The notes below the pieces were generated by a model, which worked only from the letters and a program-made list of their open reading frames with translations, was not told where the DNA came from and searched no databases. Positions 26,002-34,438 of a stretch of 39,327 bases of DNA are shown here, piece after piece. The DNA is taken from NCBI GenBank assembly GCA_944364005.1, contig CALVVW010000004.1, positions 1-39,327 of the forward strand. The letters run 5' to 3'. Position numbers and translations under genes: made by a program. Source of the DNA: an uncultured Bacilli bacterium (GTDB lineage: Bacteria > Bacillota_I > Bacilli_A > RF39 > UBA660). How positions within the stretch are numbered: the first letter of the stretch is position 1; each line of letters begins with the position of its first letter.

Positions 26002-26311
26002 AATAATACAACTAATTTTCGGGATATTAGTAATTTTATTTATTGGACTCTATATCAGTCAAATGACAGGATATTATCAATATAACGAAAGTAGAAAAGC
26101 AACGTTAACACAAAATGCTATTGAACAATTTGAGCAAGATATTAAAGAAGGAAAAAACATCAATCCCGCAAATTATCTAGAAAAAGAAACAGATTATAAT
26201 AATAAACTTTCTAGTATAGGTATGAAAATTTCAAAATTAATTGAAAAAGGGTTTAATAAAGCAATGAATACATTTTTTGAAGAATTATCTCGTGCAATTA
26301 GCAATGAATAA
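25982..26311 (+). CDS. Small single-pass membrane protein downstream of spoIIP
   Basis: 109 residues with one N-terminal membrane helix (IIQLIFGILVILFIGLYI) and a charged extracellular tail. GAGGTG (25972-25977) lies before ATGs at 25982 and 25988; either may be used. It overlaps the 3' end of spoIIP, so the two are translationally coupled. In B. subtilis lepA stands here instead. A role in sporulation is suggested by the position only. Confidence 0.82.
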   Translation: MNMKQTRIIQLIFGILVILFIGLYISQMTGYYQYNESRKATLTQNAIEQFEQDIKEGKNINPANYLEKETDYNNKLSSIGMKISKLIEKGFNKAMNTFFEELSRAISNE

Positions 26312-26343
26312 TATAAAAAAATATTTTCTTTACCCTAAAAATA

Positions 26344-26352
26344 TGCTATACT
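26344..26352 (+). promoter_or_regulatory. Extended -10 promoter of the coiled-coil cluster
   Basis: TGCTATACT, with TATACT at 26347-26352; the same TATGCTA form as before the YitT-family genes. The -35 is weak. Confidence 0.55.
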
Positions 26353-26382
26353 CAATTATAGAATATAGGATGGGGTGCTAGA

Positions 26383-27213
26383 ATGAACGAAAGACAAATA
26401 ATTCATAAGTTAATACTAGACATAGAAGCAAAAGAACGTTCTTACCAAAAAGAATTACAAAAAATCAAAGCCGAAAAAGAGTTACTTGCTTACATCAAAG
26501 GAATGTTAGATATTACAGAAAATAATGTAGTAAATTTTCCATATTACAACCCTAATGAGGAAGATACCAAAGAAGCAGAAGAAGACTTCAATTTAATGTT
26601 AAAATATACTTTGAAAGAAGATAATATTATTTCCTCATTTAAAGCAGAAATCAAAAATTTATACTTTTTAGAAAAAATAGGCTATCGCCATGCTGAACAA
26701 TACCAAGAAACCATAAATCATTTAGAAGAATATCGTAACAAAATAAAAAATGCATATCAAGAATTAGTATCTAATGAAACATTAAAAAAGGTAACTGCGA
26801 AAAAAGAAGAAACATTACATAAATTAAAAGATTTAAAAGAAAAATTGCAAGATAAAGATATATTAGAAATAAATGATATAGATTCTTTCTATGGAGAGTT
26901 AAAACTAGCCAACTTATCAGAAAGTGAGAAAACAGCAATTTTATTATTAGTATTGGAAAAAAATCTAAAAGTCCAAAAACAACAATTACAAGAAATACAA
27001 CTAGTAGAAAAATTAAAAACCAAAGCTGTAGAAAAAATAATAATTATATTATCATCACAAGATTTAACTAAATTAAAAATGGCATTATTAAATTGTAATG
27101 AAAAATTAAAATCACTGCCAATTACAATTACTTATCCTAATAATTTTAAAACTATAAACATTAATAACTCCACAAAAAAAATAATAGACATTATAAAAGG
27201 AAAAAGCAATTAG
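26383..27213 (+). CDS. Coiled-coil protein, paralogous domain with the next gene
   Basis: 276 residues, nearly all helical and rich in Lys, Glu and Leu, without signal or membrane segment. Residues 105-205 match the following protein: LEEYRNKI against LEEYIEKK, and DIDSFYGELKLANLSESEKT against DVDTILQLFQENNIGEDEKQ, with AILLLVLEKN against AILLSLIKYN. It is first in a three-gene unit. A structural or scaffolding role is possible but no function is known. Confidence 0.82.
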   Translation: MNERQIIHKLILDIEAKERSYQKELQKIKAEKELLAYIKGMLDITENNVVNFPYYNPNEEDTKEAEEDFNLMLKYTLKEDNIISSFKAEIKNLYFLEKIGYRHAEQYQETINHLEEYRNKIKNAYQELVSNETLKKVTAKKEETLHKLKDLKEKLQDKDILEINDIDSFYGELKLANLSESEKTAILLLVLEKNLKVQKQQLQEIQLVEKLKTKAVEKIIIILSSQDLTKLKMALLNCNEKLKSLPITITYPNNFKTININNSTKKIIDIIKGKSN

Positions 27214-27228
27214 ATAGTAGGTGAAAAT

Positions 27229-28998
27229 ATGACAGAACAAAAAGAGTTAATTAATATATTAAAAGATGCCATTAACGATAAAAAAAATGATGTTAAAAAT
27301 TATAATAACCGCCTAGATCAAAATTTATCTAGAAAAATGCAATTGATGGATAATTTAAAACAGGATGTAAATGAAATTACAAAATTAGACATGAATGAAA
27401 TAAATGAAATTATTACACTATTTCCAATGGAAGAAGAAGAAAAAGTCTCGCTAAAGAAAGAATTAGATGTTATAAAAGCTTTACTAACTTTAAATCAAAC
27501 TGAAAAAACAAATTACACTTTACTTCCTAATCAATTAGAGGCAGTTACAAAATTTATAGAATATTTAGAAGAATATATTGAAAAGAAGAATATAGAAAAA
27601 CAATCTCTCGATCCTGAATACAATCATATTATGGTACTAACAAACAAATATAAAGATTTGCTTTCAAAATTAAAAAAACCAAACAATTCAGAATTAATTT
27701 CTGACGTTGATACCATTTTACAATTATTTCAAGAAAACAACATAGGAGAAGATGAAAAGCAAGCCATTTTACTTTCTTTAATCAAATATAATCAAGAAAT
27801 TATAGCAAAAAAGGAAACAGAAATTAACAATCAAGGATTAGGAATTACGGATTCTGAATTAAAATTTATCTTTGAACGATATGGATATAATTTCAATAAA
27901 TTAGAAAAGAAATATCAATTAAAATTAAAAAGGGAAGGAAATCGAAAAAATATTGAAGAAGTATTTAACGCAATGCAAAAAGAAGGCTTCTCTAAGTTAA
28001 ATGAAGAAACATCTGGTTTAAGACTTTGTGCTTTGTTACTAGCAAGTACCAAAGAAAATATTACAACTATTACCTCTCTAGCTCAAGAAAGAGGAATCAA
28101 TATTACTACAATAGAAAAATTAGTTAGTGCATTTATTTCTAACAACTACCGATGGGACGGTAAATATAAAGTAGGAAAAAAAGAAGACTTTCAAAAAAAC
28201 CTATCTTTGCTAGCAGAACATGGTATTAGTATACCTGTAGTAGCAGACAAAGAAAAAGAAGTATTAATAATCTCTCATACTAAACTACAAAAAAATCTAG
28301 AATGGTTAGAACGCTATGGATTATATACAGATACAATAGGAGATACCTTATTAGACGATTTTCTATCAGCTCTAACATCCCAAAACATTCCAGAAAATAT
28401 TGATTTATGGATAGAATCTCATCCTTTGGGAATACAATATATAAGAGATAATTTAAGTGCTTTATCAAGTTGTTTATCCTGTGATTCATTATTATTTTAT
28501 AAACTATATTTATCGCAAAAAAAACCAGGAAATATGGCTTTTCGCCTAACAGTATCCAACGGAATCAAAAAATTACATCTGAAAAAGGAAATAAACAAAG
28601 ATTCTATTTCGTATTATGGAATCACCAATATAGCCAGTGCCAAAAACATAGTAAAAAAGAAAGAAATCCATTTTGCACAAGAAAAAGAATATATAAAATG
28701 TGCCAAACAATCTCTCAAGGATACAATATCAGATAATATTTTCAACTATCCATTTATCGTGGCATTAAATCGTTTCTCTGATAGCAGTGAAAGTTTATTG
28801 TATGATATTCATGGCATAAAAATTTCAAAATTAAAAGTATTACGACTTTATGATAGTTTATATAAAAACGGACTTGGAAACACAGTAGACTCTTTACTAT
28901 TTTCTATTTTTTATCAAAAAATAGTATCAGAAGAAGAATATCACTGGGTAATGAAAGAAGTTATGAGTGCCATAGATACAGAAGGGGAGATTATATGA
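27229..28998 (+). CDS. Large helical protein, unknown function
   Basis: 589 residues. The N-terminal 210 residues are coiled-coil-like and share a domain with the preceding protein. The rest (210-589) is a different helical region with SLAQERGINITTIEKLVSAF and ISYYGITNIASAKNIVKKKE, not recognised. No signal or membrane segment. AGGTGAAA precedes the ATG. It ends in an ATGA overlap with the next gene, showing translational coupling. Confidence 0.82.
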   Translation: MTEQKELINILKDAINDKKNDVKNYNNRLDQNLSRKMQLMDNLKQDVNEITKLDMNEINEIITLFPMEEEEKVSLKKELDVIKALLTLNQTEKTNYTLLPNQLEAVTKFIEYLEEYIEKKNIEKQSLDPEYNHIMVLTNKYKDLLSKLKKPNNSELISDVDTILQLFQENNIGEDEKQAILLSLIKYNQEIIAKKETEINNQGLGITDSELKFIFERYGYNFNKLEKKYQLKLKREGNRKNIEEVFNAMQKEGFSKLNEETSGLRLCALLLASTKENITTITSLAQERGINITTIEKLVSAFISNNYRWDGKYKVGKKEDFQKNLSLLAEHGISIPVVADKEKEVLIISHTKLQKNLEWLERYGLYTDTIGDTLLDDFLSALTSQNIPENIDLWIESHPLGIQYIRDNLSALSSCLSCDSLLFYKLYLSQKKPGNMAFRLTVSNGIKKLHLKKEINKDSISYYGITNIASAKNIVKKKEIHFAQEKEYIKCAKQSLKDTISDNIFNYPFIVALNRFSDSSESLLYDIHGIKISKLKVLRLYDSLYKNGLGNTVDSLLFSIFYQKIVSEEEYHWVMKEVMSAIDTEGEII

Positions 28999-29282
28999 AA
29001 TTTCTATTAGAATACAATATTTCTGAAGAAACAATTCAGAAAATAAAAAACAATCACGAAGAAAGCATGATCTTTTCTATACTTTGTTTCAAAGAAAATG
29101 TAAAAGACATAATTCAATATTTACAATCAATTCACATAGAAGTTATAGATGAATTATTAATTAATCGATTAGAATTATTTTTAATACCAAAAACACAATT
29201 ACAAGAAAGATTTGAAAGATATAATATCAATGTTTTAGTGGAATTAATCAACGAAGATATTAATATATTAAATAATGTATAA
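28995..29282 (+). CDS. Small acidic protein, unknown function
   Basis: 95 residues, helical and acidic, beginning in an ATGA overlap with the 589-residue protein. GGGGAG is the ribosome site. It is the last gene of the unit, with a bidirectional terminator 10 bases downstream. Its tight coupling suggests it works with the large protein. Confidence 0.78.
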   Translation: MKFLLEYNISEETIQKIKNNHEESMIFSILCFKENVKDIIQYLQSIHIEVIDELLINRLELFLIPKTQLQERFERYNINVLVELINEDINILNNV

Positions 29283-29290
29283 ACATATAA

Positions 29291-29320
29291 AAAAAGGAAG
29301 AAACTTAATACTTCCTTTTT
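29291..29320. terminator. Bidirectional terminator between convergent genes
   Basis: Perfect stem AAAAAGGAAG/CTTCCTTTTT (29291-29300 with 29311-29320), 10-nt loop; the T-tracts serve both directions. Confidence 0.9.
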
Positions 29321-29347
29321 TTATTGTAATATCAACTAGCTTAAAAA

Positions 29348-30442
29348 TTATTGGTATAATTCTTGTTTAATTAAATCTAAGTTATTATTCATAATATTAA
29401 TATAATCCTTATTATTAGAACGATCACTATCTGTCAAATTAATTAATTTATGTAATTTTTGTTCTTTCAAATTTGGATAAGTCTTTAGTAATTTTTTGGC
29501 AACAGAATTAACACTATCTCCATCAAACATATATAAGTAAGAAATTTCTCCATCATCAATTAATGCTTCGGCATCGCTAATTGTTTTATCAGTAGCTTCC
29601 TCATCAATACAAATAACATTTAATCCAAATTTTTCTAAATATTTTAAAGTAGAACTAGCAACTACAATAGTTTTATGATCGGTATTTTCTACAGCAACAC
29701 GATAATCAGCATCAAGTTCAGATAAAGTAACTTTTAATTTTTCATAGTTCTCATCAATATCTTTTTTAATATAAGTACTAGTAGCATATTCATCTAATCC
29801 CAATCGAACATTTTGTGCCATCATAAGTAAAGAAGAAGGGTTTAACCATAATTCTTCAGGAGAATAATCAGTCTCCAGTACATAAGCAGCATCGATAATT
29901 TTTAAATCAGGATTTATATCTAATAAATCAAAAGTCAAATTGCTTTCTTTTTCAATTAAACCATTATAGATAAATAAATCATAATTACTAAAATCTCTTT
30001 TTTGCTTATTATTAATGTGATAAGTAGTAGTATCTACACCATCTGGATAAACAGCGGTAATAGAAGCGTGTTTGCCATATAATTCTTCAGTAATATATTC
30101 ATTGGGATAATCTGTAACTAATATCCGTATATCATCCATATCATCTCTTTTGCAACCAGTAGTTGTAAAAATAACAGTAACAAATAATATAAATAGCAAT
30201 AATAATTTTTTTGTCTTCATCTTTTTTCTCCTTACTTTTGGAACCGGGTCATATCCATATTTTCCACCAGGATGACATCTAAGAATTCTACAAATTCCTA
30301 AATAACACCCGTAAATTACACCAAATCTTTCAATCGCTTCTATCATATAATTAGAACAACTGGGTATAAACCTACAACTTGCATGAAAATTACCAGGTAT
30401 CTTCTGATACCAGCGAATAAGCGCAATAAAAAACTTCTTCAT
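29348..30442 (-). CDS. yidD: YidD fused in frame to a degenerate ZnuA-like lipoprotein
   Basis: 364 residues from the ATG at 30442, set by AAGGGG 6 bases upstream; an ATG at 30448 abuts that site. Residues 1-74 are a complete YidD (membrane insertion efficiency factor, works near YidC): [19 protein letters not shown] and [13 protein letters not shown]. No stop codon follows. From residue 75 (position 30220) an ATG starts a lipoprotein signal ([18 protein letters not shown]) and a substrate-binding protein of the metal ABC (ZnuA/AdcA) type. The usual metal-binding His appear lost: the DPHxWLDP region reads EELWLNP, and the His before the third segment is replaced ([10 protein letters not shown]). 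The second part has its own ribosome site, so both a fusion and a separate 290-residue lipoprotein may be made. No ABC permease or ATPase is nearby. Confidence 0.88.
   Translation of the reverse strand: MKKFFIALIRWYQKIPGNFHASCRFIPSCSNYMIEAIERFGVIYGCYLGICRILRCHPGGKYGYDPVPKVRRKKMKTKKLLLLFILFVTVIFTTTGCKRDDMDDIRILVTDYPNEYITEELYGKHASITAVYPDGVDTTTYHINNKQKRDFSNYDLFIYNGLIEKESNLTFDLLDINPDLKIIDAAYVLETDYSPEELWLNPSSLLMMAQNVRLGLDEYATSTYIKKDIDENYEKLKVTLSELDADYRVAVENTDHKTIVVASSTLKYLEKFGLNVICIDEEATDKTISDAEALIDDGEISYLYMFDGDSVNSVAKKLLKTYPNLKEQKLHKLINLTDSDRSNNKDYINIMNNNLDLIKQELYQ
30218..30233 (-). promoter_or_regulatory. Internal ribosome site and start for the lipoprotein half
   Basis: On the minus strand AAGGAG (30233-30228) stands 7 bases before an ATG (30220-30218), inside the open YidD frame. 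Confidence 0.75.
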
Positions 30443-30529
30443 GGACATCCCCTTGTTATCATATTACTATTTCATTTTACTATAATCCACATAAAATATC
30501 AATTATAAGTATACTAATTTCTAGTTTTT

Positions 30530-30538
30530 TGTTATACT
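30530..30538 (+). promoter_or_regulatory. Extended -10 promoter of rnc
   Basis: TGTTATACT with TATACT at 30533-30538. It leaves a very short leader of about 10 bases before the ATG. Confidence 0.55.
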
Positions 30539-30553
30539 AGTTATGGTGATTAT

Positions 30554-31219
30554 ATGGACGAATTATTTAAAAAGATAAAAATTACTCCTAAAAACGAGAA
30601 ATTATATTTAACAGCATTCTCACATAGTTCTTACGCAAATGAACATAAAGCAAAGCAAGATTATGAGCGCTTAGAATTTTTAGGTGATGCAGTATTAGAT
30701 TTAGTAGTAGCAGACTACCTTTATTCGAATAAAAAGGAAAACGAAGGAGAAATGACGAAAGTAAGAGCGAGTTATGTATGTGAAAATGCCTTATATGAGT
30801 ATTCAATGTCTCTAGGACTAAACCAATATATTAAAGTAGGTCATGGAGAAGAAAAAGAAGGAGGAAAATTTAAAAAGGCCATCGTTGCGGATATCTTTGA
30901 AGCTTTAATTGGTGCAATCTACTTAGACTTAGGGTATGCAACAGCAAGAAGAACGGTGTTAAATATTATCGTTCCATATATCGAAGATCCTAGCGTTACA
31001 TTTTTTAGTGATTACAAAAGCGCTCTACAAGAATATGTACAAACAACACAACAAAGCTTGCAGTATGAATTAGTAAAAGAAGAAGGACCAGCACACAACA
31101 AATCCTTCACAGTCCAAGTAAAAATAGACGACATAGTTTACGGAGAAGGAGTATCTGGTTCTAAAAAAGAAGCAGAACAAGAAGCAGCCAAAGTAGCACT
31201 AAGTAAACTTGCAATATAG
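30554..31219 (+). CDS. rnc: Ribonuclease III
   Basis: 221 residues. Cleaves double-stranded RNA in rRNA processing and mRNA turnover. The signature YERLEFLGDAVLDLVVADYL, GEMTKVRAS and EALIGAIYLD carries the catalytic acidic residues. The double-stranded RNA binding domain is at the C-terminus (SALQEYVQTTQQ to GSKKEAEQEAAKVAL). The length is normal. A GGTGAT weak ribosome site precedes the ATG. A separate promoter starts the next gene. Confidence 0.96.
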   Translation: MDELFKKIKITPKNEKLYLTAFSHSSYANEHKAKQDYERLEFLGDAVLDLVVADYLYSNKKENEGEMTKVRASYVCENALYEYSMSLGLNQYIKVGHGEEKEGGKFKKAIVADIFEALIGAIYLDLGYATARRTVLNIIVPYIEDPSVTFFSDYKSALQEYVQTTQQSLQYELVKEEGPAHNKSFTVQVKIDDIVYGEGVSGSKKEAEQEAAKVALSKLAI

Positions 31220-31240
31220 TTTGTAAAATGAGAAAGATTA

Positions 31241-31249
31241 TGGTATAAT
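31241..31249 (+). promoter_or_regulatory. Extended -10 promoter of the RNase J operon
   Basis: TGGTATAAT with consensus TATAAT at 31244-31249. About 24 bases to the ATG. Confidence 0.6.
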
Positions 31250-31273
31250 ACGAATGTTGCCAAAAGGGTTTTT

Positions 31274-31738
31274 ATGAAAAAAAATGATCAATTTCACTTA
31301 GATGAAATAAAAGGACTAATGGAACAAGATAGACAAAAATTAGTAATTACAAGTCTAGAAAATCTAAATTTAATAAAAGAAGACAAGGATGTTAGCCAGA
31401 TAATTAAAAATCAAAAGAGATTACACGATATAGCTTATGAAATGTATGAAATACAAAAAGGAAATCAAGATATTAACATGCTATTAGTACTAATGGAAAA
31501 TCTTACTATTATAGAAATAAATACCAATTTAATGGAGTTATTTATTTTATTAAAAGGCATAAAAGATACATCAAAAGACATAGTGATAGCTACCATAAAA
31601 CAAGAATTAAATCTAACATCACAAAATTCATTAGAGGATATATATACTTATTTAATGGATAATAGTAACAGTGATGTTGAAAAATCAGAACAAAATTATC
31701 AAAAAGTATTAAAAATGAAAGGAGAAAAGAATGAGTAA
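31274..31738 (+). CDS. Unknown helical protein coupled to RNase J
   Basis: 154 residues, helical, acidic, no signal or membrane segment and no recognised domain. AAAGGG is the ribosome site. Its last 8 bases overlap the start of the RNase J-like gene, so translation of the two is coupled. It could be a partner of that protein, but this rests on arrangement alone. Confidence 0.8.
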   Translation: MKKNDQFHLDEIKGLMEQDRQKLVITSLENLNLIKEDKDVSQIIKNQKRLHDIAYEMYEIQKGNQDINMLLVLMENLTIIEINTNLMELFILLKGIKDTSKDIVIATIKQELNLTSQNSLEDIYTYLMDNSNSDVEKSEQNYQKVLKMKGEKNE

Positions 31739-33383
31739 AATAAAAATTTTTGCTTTAGGCGGATTAAATGAAAATGGCAAAAATATGTACATTGTCAATG
31801 TAGATAAGGACATTTTTGTATTTGATGCCGGACTAAAGTATGATAATGACATTAAATTAGGAATTGACTATATCATTCCCAATTTTGACTATTTAATAAA
31901 GAATAAAAAAAATATCAAAGGTATCTTCTTGACTCATGGTCATGAAAGTAACATGGGAGCAATTCCTGATATTTTAGAACAATTACCAAATATTCCAGTC
32001 TACGGAACAAAATTAACATTAGAAATGGTAAGAAATGATTTAGAACCAAATCAATTAAAAAAGGCAAAATTAAAAGAGTTTAAACCACATACAAAATTAA
32101 GTTTTGGTAAAAACTATATATTCCCTATTAGTGTAACCCATTCGATACCAGATGCGGTATGTTTTGTCTTATATACACAAGATGGTGCAATTGTCTATAC
32201 AGGAGATTTTGTCTTTGACTCTACCATGACAGGAGCTTATAAAACAGACATTGGAAAACTTGCCTACGTTGGTAAACAGGGAGTATTATGCTTATTATCA
32301 GAATCTTTCTACGCCGATAAAATAGGACATACCTCACCACATAATAGAGTAGCAGGCTTTATTCGTGAAGTATTAGTAAAAAATCCTAACAGAATTATCG
32401 CAACCATTTTCCCAGCACATTTTTATCGTATTCAAGAAATCTTTAACGAAGTATCAAAAACACATAGAAAAATGGTTATCATGGGAAAAGGGTTACAAGA
32501 TATGATAAATAAAGCCATCGAAGAAGGATATTTAACAGTAGATAAAAGTAAAATTGGCACGCTTTCAGATTTAGAAAATAAAGATACCGTAGTTTTAATA
32601 TCAGATGAGAAAGAAAAGCCATTTAATAATCTAGAAAGAATTATTAAAGGCTATGATAAATATATTAAAATAAAAGAAACAGACACTATCTTTATTACAG
32701 AACCAGCATATCCTGGAATAGAAAAGCGTTCTGCACTAATTATGGATGAGATTGCTATGCTAGGAGCCAATGCTGTAAGTCTATCTAGCAAAAAACATCT
32801 TCTTCATCACGCATCACGTGAAGACTTAATGATGATGATTAACCTAATGAATCCAAAGTATTATTTTCCTGTAAAAGGAGAGTATAGAAATCAATATGCC
32901 AATGCTGAAATTGCTGAAGAGTTAGGAATACCAAAAGAAAATATTATTTTAAAAGAAAACGGCGACGTAGTAGAGTTTAATAAAGGAAAATTAGTGGATA
33001 AAAAAGAACACGTAGAAGTAGACCAAATTTTAATTGATGGTAAAAGTCAAGGAGATATTGGTAATCTAGTATTAAAAGATCGTGAAATGCTAGGAGAAAA
33101 TGGTATCGTTATCATTAGTTGTACCTTAGATAGACAAACAAAAGAAATATTAGGTGGACCAGAAATATTAACTAGAGGATTTGTCTATGTAAAAGAAAGT
33201 CAAGACTTACTAGAACAAACCAAAGAAATAGCAAAAGAAGCAATCGAAGCAAATATCGAAAAAAATACCAAACGAGTAGATTATGCCAAGATAAAAAATG
33301 AAGTAAGAGATTATCTAGGTAAATTCTTCTATCAAGAAACAGAATCAAAGCCAATGATTATTACTGTAATTCAGGAAGTGTAA
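31731..33383 (+). CDS. RNase J-family protein with degenerate metal site (J2-like)
   Basis: 550 residues, normal for RNase J. The family acts in mRNA decay and RNA 5' processing through a metallo-beta-lactamase/beta-CASP fold. The first metal motif, normally HxHxDH, reads HGHESN (residues 69-74), so the Asp and last His are lost. The second His (THSIPDAV), the Asp of TGDFVFD and the His of HLLHHASRED (360) are kept. The usual HGEYR reads KGEYR (Lys382). This pattern resembles RNase J2 subunits, which have weakened active sites and pair with J1. A full J1 is expected elsewhere. AAAGGAG lies before the ATG. Confidence 0.9.
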   Translation: MSKIKIFALGGLNENGKNMYIVNVDKDIFVFDAGLKYDNDIKLGIDYIIPNFDYLIKNKKNIKGIFLTHGHESNMGAIPDILEQLPNIPVYGTKLTLEMVRNDLEPNQLKKAKLKEFKPHTKLSFGKNYIFPISVTHSIPDAVCFVLYTQDGAIVYTGDFVFDSTMTGAYKTDIGKLAYVGKQGVLCLLSESFYADKIGHTSPHNRVAGFIREVLVKNPNRIIATIFPAHFYRIQEIFNEVSKTHRKMVIMGKGLQDMINKAIEEGYLTVDKSKIGTLSDLENKDTVVLISDEKEKPFNNLERIIKGYDKYIKIKETDTIFITEPAYPGIEKRSALIMDEIAMLGANAVSLSSKKHLLHHASREDLMMMINLMNPKYYFPVKGEYRNQYANAEIAEELGIPKENIILKENGDVVEFNKGKLVDKKEHVEVDQILIDGKSQGDIGNLVLKDREMLGENGIVIISCTLDRQTKEILGGPEILTRGFVYVKESQDLLEQTKEIAKEAIEANIEKNTKRVDYAKIKNEVRDYLGKFFYQETESKPMIITVIQEV

Positions 33384-33384
33384 T

Positions 33385-33843
33385 ATGAAAAAGAAAACGC
33401 TACTACTAATATTAGTAATAGGAATAATAACAGGATGTGCTCCCAAAACAGGAACCATGACCTGTACGATGAAAACATATCCAACGAATGGAATTACTAT
33501 ACGCTCTACGTATATCGCAACGTATAAAAATAATCAGGTAACAAAACTAAAAACAATAGAAAAAATAACAGCCGAAGAAAAAGATAATCTAGAAGTATAT
33601 CAAGAAAAAATAGATGAACTATATTCGGGTTATCAAGATATTGAGTATTACGAGAACAAGACCAAAATTAAAGGAAATACCTTAACTAGTACAACGTTAA
33701 TAGATTATAATAAGGTAAATACAGATAAATTAATTGAAATAGATAACGGCAATGCCAGTGTAATAAAAAACGGCAAAGTAGAAATCAACAATTTAGAAAA
33801 ATTATATAAGCAAAACGGCTGCAACTGTAAAAAGGAGGGATAA
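33385..33843 (+). CDS. Lipoprotein, DUF1307-like
   Basis: 152 residues. Lipoprotein signal with lipobox ITGC (Cys18). The mature part shows TYIATYKNNQVTKL and a C-terminal NNLEKLYKQNGC, a pattern like DUF1307 (YehR-type) small lipoproteins of Firmicutes; the match is by eye. Cys near the C-terminus (CNCKKEG) is unusual. It starts one base after the RNase J gene stop and is co-transcribed with it. Confidence 0.8.
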   Translation: MKKKTLLLILVIGIITGCAPKTGTMTCTMKTYPTNGITIRSTYIATYKNNQVTKLKTIEKITAEEKDNLEVYQEKIDELYSGYQDIEYYENKTKIKGNTLTSTTLIDYNKVNTDKLIEIDNGNASVIKNGKVEINNLEKLYKQNGCNCKKEG

Positions 33844-33844
33844 T

Positions 33845-34198
33845 ATGATTTATAGAGCAAAAGTATATAGCGTAAAAGGAAATGGTAGTATGGAATATTT
33901 AGCAGACGGGCTAATAGAAAAAGGTTTACTAGGTCGAGCAACAGATCCTGTAACAGGCTTTCCATATGCACTACTTACTCAAGAGCAAACAGGAGAAATC
34001 AAGGGTGTTGACGAAAAACAATTACAACAAGAGGGAGAAGTCTTGGGAGTATTTAAAGGTGAATTAACAAAAGAAAATACGGCAACAGATAGTTTTAAAG
34101 TAGATTATGTCGAAACAAGTGAAGTAAGTCCTATTATCCTTCGTCAACAAGAAATCACGTATAATAGAGAAAAAAATATCAAGGGAACATCAAAATAG
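33845..34198 (+). CDS. Unknown small protein
   Basis: 117 residues, no signal or membrane segment, no recognised domain. AAAGGAGG precedes the ATG, which is one base after the previous stop. It ends at a perfect 9-bp hairpin just before a tRNA gene. It appears to be the last gene of the RNase J unit. Confidence 0.78.
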   Translation: MIYRAKVYSVKGNGSMEYLADGLIEKGLLGRATDPVTGFPYALLTQEQTGEIKGVDEKQLQQEGEVLGVFKGELTKENTATDSFKVDYVETSEVSPIILRQQEITYNREKNIKGTSK

Positions 34199-34218
34199 TT
34201 TTAACTTAGGTTAAAACT
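34197..34218 (+). repeat. Perfect inverted repeat between gene end and tRNA-Arg
   Basis: AGTTTTAAC (34197-34205) and GTTAAAACT (34210-34218) form a 9-bp stem with a TTAG loop. No T-tract follows, so it is not a standard terminator. It may guide processing or attenuate read-through into the tRNA. Confidence 0.7.
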
Positions 34219-34222
34219 ACCT

Positions 34223-34299
34223 GTCTCCGTAGCTCAGTAGGATAGAGCAATCGCCTCCTAAGCGATAGGTCGGCAGTTCGAATCTGCCCGGGGACACCA
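34223..34299 (+). tRNA. tRNA-Arg (anticodon CCU), CCA encoded
   Basis: Acceptor strands GTCTCCG (34223-34229) and CGGGGAC (34289-34295) pair with one G-T. The anticodon stem ATCGC/GCGAT holds the loop CTCCTAA, anticodon CCT (34257-34259). The T-loop is TTCGAAT, and CCA is encoded at 34297-34299. It reads the AGG codon. Confidence 0.97.
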
Positions 34300-34308
34300 T
34301 AAAAAAAT

Positions 34309-34334
34309 AAGAAGCTAATAGGGAGCTTCTTTTT
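34309..34334 (+). terminator. Rho-independent terminator after tRNA-Arg
   Basis: Stem AAGAAGCT/AGCTTCTT (34309-34316 with 34324-34331), 7-nt loop and T-tail. Confidence 0.9.
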
Positions 34335-34438
34335 CATAAAGTGAAAAATTATTAATAATTTGTGGTAATAGTCATAGACTATGATAGCAATAGCTAAAAA
34401 ATGTGATAAAATATATGTAATAAAAAAAGGAGAGTATA

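Noticed and set aside
26383..28998. SMC- or phage-tail-like proteins
   Set aside because: Only general coiled-coil composition is shared; no ATPase motifs or phage neighbours.
30588..30806. Antisense frame within rnc
   Set aside because: Shadow of a certain gene.
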